Shown here in pieces: positions 7,905 to 10,556 of a stretch of 10,556 nt of DNA (positions within the stretch are counted from its first letter, which is position 1; each line of letters opens with the position of its first letter). The stretch is taken from positions 1 through 10,556 of the forward strand of contig DATJXG010000434.1 of assembly GCA_035500455.1 (NCBI GenBank), given 5' to 3'. This DNA is from DATJXG01 sp035500455 (GTDB lineage: Bacteria > Acidobacteriota > Terriglobia > Terriglobales > Acidobacteriaceae). The translations under genes were made by a program, and so were the position numbers. Below the pieces are notes generated by a model. The model saw only the letters and a list, made by a program, of their open reading frames with translations, was not told where the DNA came from and did no database searches.

Positions 7905-8921
7905 ATGGCGGTAATCCGGGATGTCATGCCGGCATTCCAGTTGTATCAGCCGAGTTCAGTCGGCGATGCACAAAAACTTCTCGCGCAACTTGGCCCCGAT
8001 GGCTGGGTGATGGCCGGCGGGATGGACAGCTTTGACTGGCTCAAAGATCGCATCAAGAAGCCCAAGGCGCTGGTCGATTTGAGCGGGATCGAGGAACTGC
8101 GCGGCATTCGCACCATCTCCGATGGAATCGAAATCGGAGCCATGGCCACGCTCACCGAAGTTGCTGGCCATCCCATTGTCAAAGAAAAATACGGCCTGCT
8201 GTCCGAGGCGGCGGGACTTGTGGCCTCGCCCCAAATCCGCAACCAGGGAACGCTCGGGGGCAACGTCTCGCAAGACGCGCGCTGCTGGTACTACCGCGCC
8301 GGGTGGCCGTGCTATCGCGCGGGAGGCAACATCTGCTACGCAGACACACCCGTGGGCAGGAATCGCGAGCATGCCATCCTGCATGCCGAGCGCTGCGTTG
8401 CGGTAAACCCTTCCGACACGGCGCCCGCGCTGATCGCGCTCGATGCCAAGTTCGTCGTCCAAACACCCAAGGGAGAGCAGGTGATCGACGCCGAGAATTA
8501 TTTCGTCGGGCCCGACCTGGACATCACTCGCATGAACATTCTGCGGCCGGGATATTTGCTCACCGCGATCCGCGTTCCCACAACCTGGGCGGGCGCCCAG
8601 TTTTATTTCGAGAAAGTACGCGACCGGAATGTCTGGGATTTCCCGCTGATGAATGTCGCCTCCGCGATGAAACTCTCCGGCGGCACCATCCAAGACATCC
8701 GGATTGCAGTCAACGCGGTGGCCGCGCGGCCACTGCGGTTGCCGGCAGTGGAGAATTCAGTGCGCGGCCAGCAGCGCAGTGCATCCACCGGCGAGATGGC
8801 GGGCAGACTCGCGGTTCAGGGAGCGGTACCGTTGCAATTCAACGCCTACAAGATTCCCCTGATGCGGAACCTCGTGAAAAGGGCCGTCGCCGGAGTACAG
8901 GAGGCGTCATGGGCATCATAG
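7905..8921 (+). CDS. FAD-binding medium subunit with probable [4Fe-4S] site
   Basis: This 338-residue protein matches the FAD subunit of the CO dehydrogenase/xanthine dehydrogenase family. The FAD-binding signatures are AGGMDSFDWLK (residues 37-47, where AGGTDL is usual) and IRNQGTLGGN (111-120). Directly after the second motif comes a loop with Cys127, Cys136, Cys144 and Cys164, placed like the [4Fe-4S] loop known in E. coli PaoB and in the 4-hydroxybenzoyl-CoA reductase beta subunit. This predicts an extra cluster near FAD, which I infer from spacing and context only. The C-terminal CO-dehydrogenase flavoprotein domain (about residues 230-320) is present. The ATG at 7905 has AGGGAGAG upstream. 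There is a 36-base gap after the large subunit gene, and the cytochrome b gene starts 13 bases before this stop. It should accept electrons from the [2Fe-2S] subunit and pass them toward the membrane cytochrome. Confidence 0.92.
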   Translation: MAVIRDVMPAFQLYQPSSVGDAQKLLAQLGPDGWVMAGGMDSFDWLKDRIKKPKALVDLSGIEELRGIRTISDGIEIGAMATLTEVAGHPIVKEKYGLLSEAAGLVASPQIRNQGTLGGNVSQDARCWYYRAGWPCYRAGGNICYADTPVGRNREHAILHAERCVAVNPSDTAPALIALDAKFVVQTPKGEQVIDAENYFVGPDLDITRMNILRPGYLLTAIRVPTTWAGAQFYFEKVRDRNVWDFPLMNVASAMKLSGGTIQDIRIAVNAVAARPLRLPAVENSVRGQQRSASTGEMAGRLAVQGAVPLQFNAYKIPLMRNLVKRAVAGVQEASWAS

Positions 8922-9754
8922 AGTGGGCGACCAGCCCGCTGGGCCAGAGAGTACCGATCCATATCGCCTGGTACTTGATTTGGGTTGCGGCGATTGCAGG
9001 CATGGCCTTCCTGATCGTGCACGCGATTTATGTCCGGTATTTCGCGAAGGAGAAGAGATTCGCTCCGGTCGCGTCCACCCCAGCCGCCGGCCTGCTTCCG
9101 GCGCGGGTTCCCAGGCACTCCCTGGCGGCGCGGCTATTTCACTGGGTCATGGCTGCGGCCATGTTCGTTCTTCTGATCACCGCGTTCCTGCCGAAGGTCG
9201 GGGTGCAGTTCAACTGGGTGACCTATCACTGGATCGCCGGCACGGTCCTGACGATTTCCATTCTCTTTCATATCGTCCACGCCACCTTCTTCATGGACTT
9301 CTGGTCGATCTGGCCCGATCGCGCCGACCTGGAGGACTCCCGAAACCGGCTGCTACGATTCTTCGGAAAATCCGCGCCTCTGCCGCGGAAGTTTGCCAAG
9401 TATCCGCTGGAAAACAAGCTCTACCACGGTGTAGTGATGCTCACCGGACTGGCCGTAATTCTCACCGGCGTGTTCATGATGTCGCGGGTGCGCACCATTT
9501 TCTTTCCTCGTAATCCTTATCTGTTCAGCGATATGACCTGGGGTTTGATGTACGTACTGCATGGATTGGCCGGTGTCGGCTTCATCACGCTGGTGATTGT
9601 GCACGTGTACTTTGCGGTACGCCCGGAAAAGCTCCCGATCACAGCTTCGATGTTCGTGGGTTCGATGAGCCGGGAATTCTATCTCGAGGAGCACGATCCC
9701 CAGCGCTGGGTGATCAACCCGGATGCACGGCGAGGCATGGCCGATGCCGATTGA
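8909..9754 (+). CDS. Membrane cytochrome b (formate dehydrogenase gamma/b561-like)
   Basis: This 281-residue protein has about five membrane segments, near residues 19-43, 74-95, 105-128, 171-192 and 213-237. Candidate heme b ligands lie in them: His78 (RLFHWV), His121 and His124 (FHIVH), His173 (LYHGVV), His218 (VLHG) and His232 (VIVHVY). The pattern fits the di-heme cytochrome b of formate dehydrogenases and Ni-hydrogenases, with an extra N-terminal helix that may act as a tether. In this operon it should anchor the Tat-exported Mo-FeS-FAD enzyme to the outer face of the inner membrane and pass electrons to quinone. That role is inferred. The ATG at 8909 has AGGAGG 4 bases upstream and overlaps the FAD subunit gene by 13 bases. 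The same frame is open upstream to 8303, but that part is a shadow of the FAD subunit gene. Confidence 0.9.
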   Translation: MGIIEWATSPLGQRVPIHIAWYLIWVAAIAGMAFLIVHAIYVRYFAKEKRFAPVASTPAAGLLPARVPRHSLAARLFHWVMAAAMFVLLITAFLPKVGVQFNWVTYHWIAGTVLTISILFHIVHATFFMDFWSIWPDRADLEDSRNRLLRFFGKSAPLPRKFAKYPLENKLYHGVVMLTGLAVILTGVFMMSRVRTIFFPRNPYLFSDMTWGLMYVLHGLAGVGFITLVIVHVYFAVRPEKLPITASMFVGSMSREFYLEEHDPQRWVINPDARRGMADAD

Positions 9755-10166
9755 GTTCCTCGAACGCTGCGACATGCTCGAAGAATGCTACGAGTTCATG
9801 CTGGCTTATGCCGGGCAGGGCCTGCCGAGCGACCAGGAAAGCCAGGCGGGCAGCCAGATTCGGGGCTTCCTGCGCCGCGCCGCTGAAATTCTGCCGGATC
9901 TGGCCGGGAGTTGCGCAAAAGCCGTGGCCGAACTGCGTCTCGAACCGGCTGAGACCTACAAGAATTTCATTGATGTGCTGGAACGCGACGCGCAAACATC
10001 GCTGGCGGCAATCGAACTGGTTCTGGCTCAGCCCGCTATCAGCTCTCAGCTGATCGACAACCTGAATGCCTCAATCCACCTGCGGCAGCTTCTCACCGAC
10101 CTCTTCCTGATCGGCGATGTCTTTCGCACCCGCAGCCGGCCGGCTGTGGTCAACGCCGGCGGTTGA
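9744..10166 (+). CDS. Small soluble helical protein of unknown function, last gene of operon
   Basis: I do not recognise this 140-residue protein. It looks almost wholly alpha-helical and is rich in Ala, Leu and Glu, with no signal peptide, membrane segment or metal-binding motif beyond Cys9, Cys15 and Cys57. The ATG at 9744 is preferred over 9723 because GAGG lies 8 bases upstream. It overlaps the cytochrome b gene by 11 bases, which argues that it belongs to the same transcript and is translated together with it. The position at the end of a Tat-exported molybdoenzyme operon suggests a maturation or chaperone role, by analogy to TorD/DmsD or XdhC-type helpers. However, it is shorter than those families and I see none of their motifs. 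It converges with the glycoside hydrolase gene, with only 8 bases between them. Confidence 0.75.
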   Translation: MPIEFLERCDMLEECYEFMLAYAGQGLPSDQESQAGSQIRGFLRRAAEILPDLAGSCAKAVAELRLEPAETYKNFIDVLERDAQTSLAAIELVLAQPAISSQLIDNLNASIHLRQLLTDLFLIGDVFRTRSRPAVVNAGG

Positions 10167-10167
10167 C
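10149..10167. other. Inverted repeat across the stop codon
   Basis: GTCAAC (10149-10154) and GTTGAC (10162-10167) form a 6-bp stem with a 7-base GC-rich loop, overlapping the TGA at 10164-10166. It sits between two convergent genes, where a shared terminator would be expected. There is no T-tract on either side, so the assignment is weak. Confidence 0.25.
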
Positions 10168-10174
10168 ATAGCAT

Positions 10175-10556
10175 TCACCTGGACTGCGAAATTGTCAGCT
10201 TCAATCTGCCCACCAGGCCTGACGGCAAAGGCTGCAGGTTCTCCATGCCCTGGGGAATGAAGCGCTCTCCATAGCGGTCGTTGAGCAGGCGATAATCCGG
10301 AAGCGCCTTGCCTGCCAGGGAATTGATCGCAGTGTTCCCGACGACGATGCGCAGATCGTTTCGCCCGGCCTTGAGGAACCGGCTCAACTCAATCGTGTAA
10401 GGTGGATGCCACACGACCCCAGCCCGCTGCCCGTTCACATAGACCTCCGCCGCTTCCCGTATAGGCCCGTCCAGGTATGCGCGCATGTTGAACTCCGGCA
10501 AGGGATCGGGCTTGGCTACAGGCGTTCCTTCGCCGAAGTCCAGAACCGCCGAGGCT
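10175..10556 (-). CDS. C-terminal end of a glycoside hydrolase (GH2/GH106-like sugar-binding domain), partial
   Basis: The minus-strand frame is open from the window edge to a TGA at 10175-10177, giving about 126 residues of C-terminus. The segment AEVYVNGQRAGVVWHPPY, followed by a short strand and LKAGRNDLRIVVGNTAIN, is the typical beta-sandwich ending of large glycoside hydrolases related to alpha-L-rhamnosidases (GH106) and GH2 enzymes. There the pattern is a vNG-x-x-aG-x-xW-x-PP stretch and a G-x-N-x-l-x-I-x-V-x-N strand. The protein ends with a LPSGLVGRLKL stretch common in these proteins. The catalytic domain lies outside the window, so family and substrate remain open. The TTG codon at 10501 is not a true start because the frame continues upstream. 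Confidence 0.8.
   Translation of the reverse strand, partial: ASAVLDFGEGTPVAKPDPLPEFNMRAYLDGPIREAAEVYVNGQRAGVVWHPPYTIELSRFLKAGRNDLRIVVGNTAINSLAGKALPDYRLLNDRYGERFIPQGMENLQPLPSGLVGRLKLTISQSR

Noticed and set aside
8303..8908. Upstream extension of the cytochrome b frame
   Set aside because: It overlaps the FAD subunit gene in another frame and its translation is Arg-rich nonsense. The ATG at 8909 has a strong AGGAGG.
5337..8921. Calling the operon an aerobic CO dehydrogenase (coxMSL)
   Set aside because: The catalytic subunit lacks the AYRCSFR loop that defines form I CO dehydrogenase, and the small subunit has a Tat signal.

Overview
The window looks like chromosomal DNA from a GC-rich environmental bacterium. 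The best guess is an Acidobacteriota (Terriglobia-like) genome. That guess rests on gene content: a multiheme cytochrome c fused to a very long TPR array, a secreted GlcG/HbpS-like protein, a xylose-isomerase-like TIM barrel protein, a rhamnosidase-like glycoside hydrolase end and a xanthine-dehydrogenase-family operon. It is an inference, not a database result. There are no tRNA or rRNA genes, no CRISPR array and no recognisable mobile element.

Left part (1-3834, plus strand): the window opens inside a large gene whose product has six visible CxxCH heme sites followed by about 17 TPR-like repeats. After 63 bases comes a sugar phosphate isomerase/epimerase-like gene with all four expected metal ligands. 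On the minus strand, convergent with it, lies a signal-peptide-bearing GlcG/HbpS family gene (3854-4339).

Centre: a roughly 360-base gap (4340-4699) separates the GlcG-like gene from a divergent operon. It holds a perfect two-copy 17-bp tandem repeat, each copy with a small dyad, then two hairpin-forming inverted repeats and an AT-rich patch. This is the likely control region of the operon.

Right part (4700-10166, plus strand): five tightly packed genes encode a Tat-exported molybdo-flavoenzyme of the xanthine dehydrogenase family. They are a [2Fe-2S] subunit with a twin-arginine signal, a Mo-cofactor subunit, an FAD subunit with four extra cysteines suggesting a [4Fe-4S] cluster (as in periplasmic PaoABC-type aldehyde oxidoreductase), a five-helix cytochrome b, and a small soluble protein of unknown function. 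Together they suggest a periplasmic hydroxylase or aldehyde oxidoreductase that passes electrons through Mo, two [2Fe-2S] clusters, FAD and probably [4Fe-4S] to membrane heme b and then to quinone. The substrate cannot be read from the sequence.

Right edge: on the minus strand, the C-terminal end of a glycoside hydrolase with a GH2/GH106-like sugar-binding fold runs off the window and converges with the operon.
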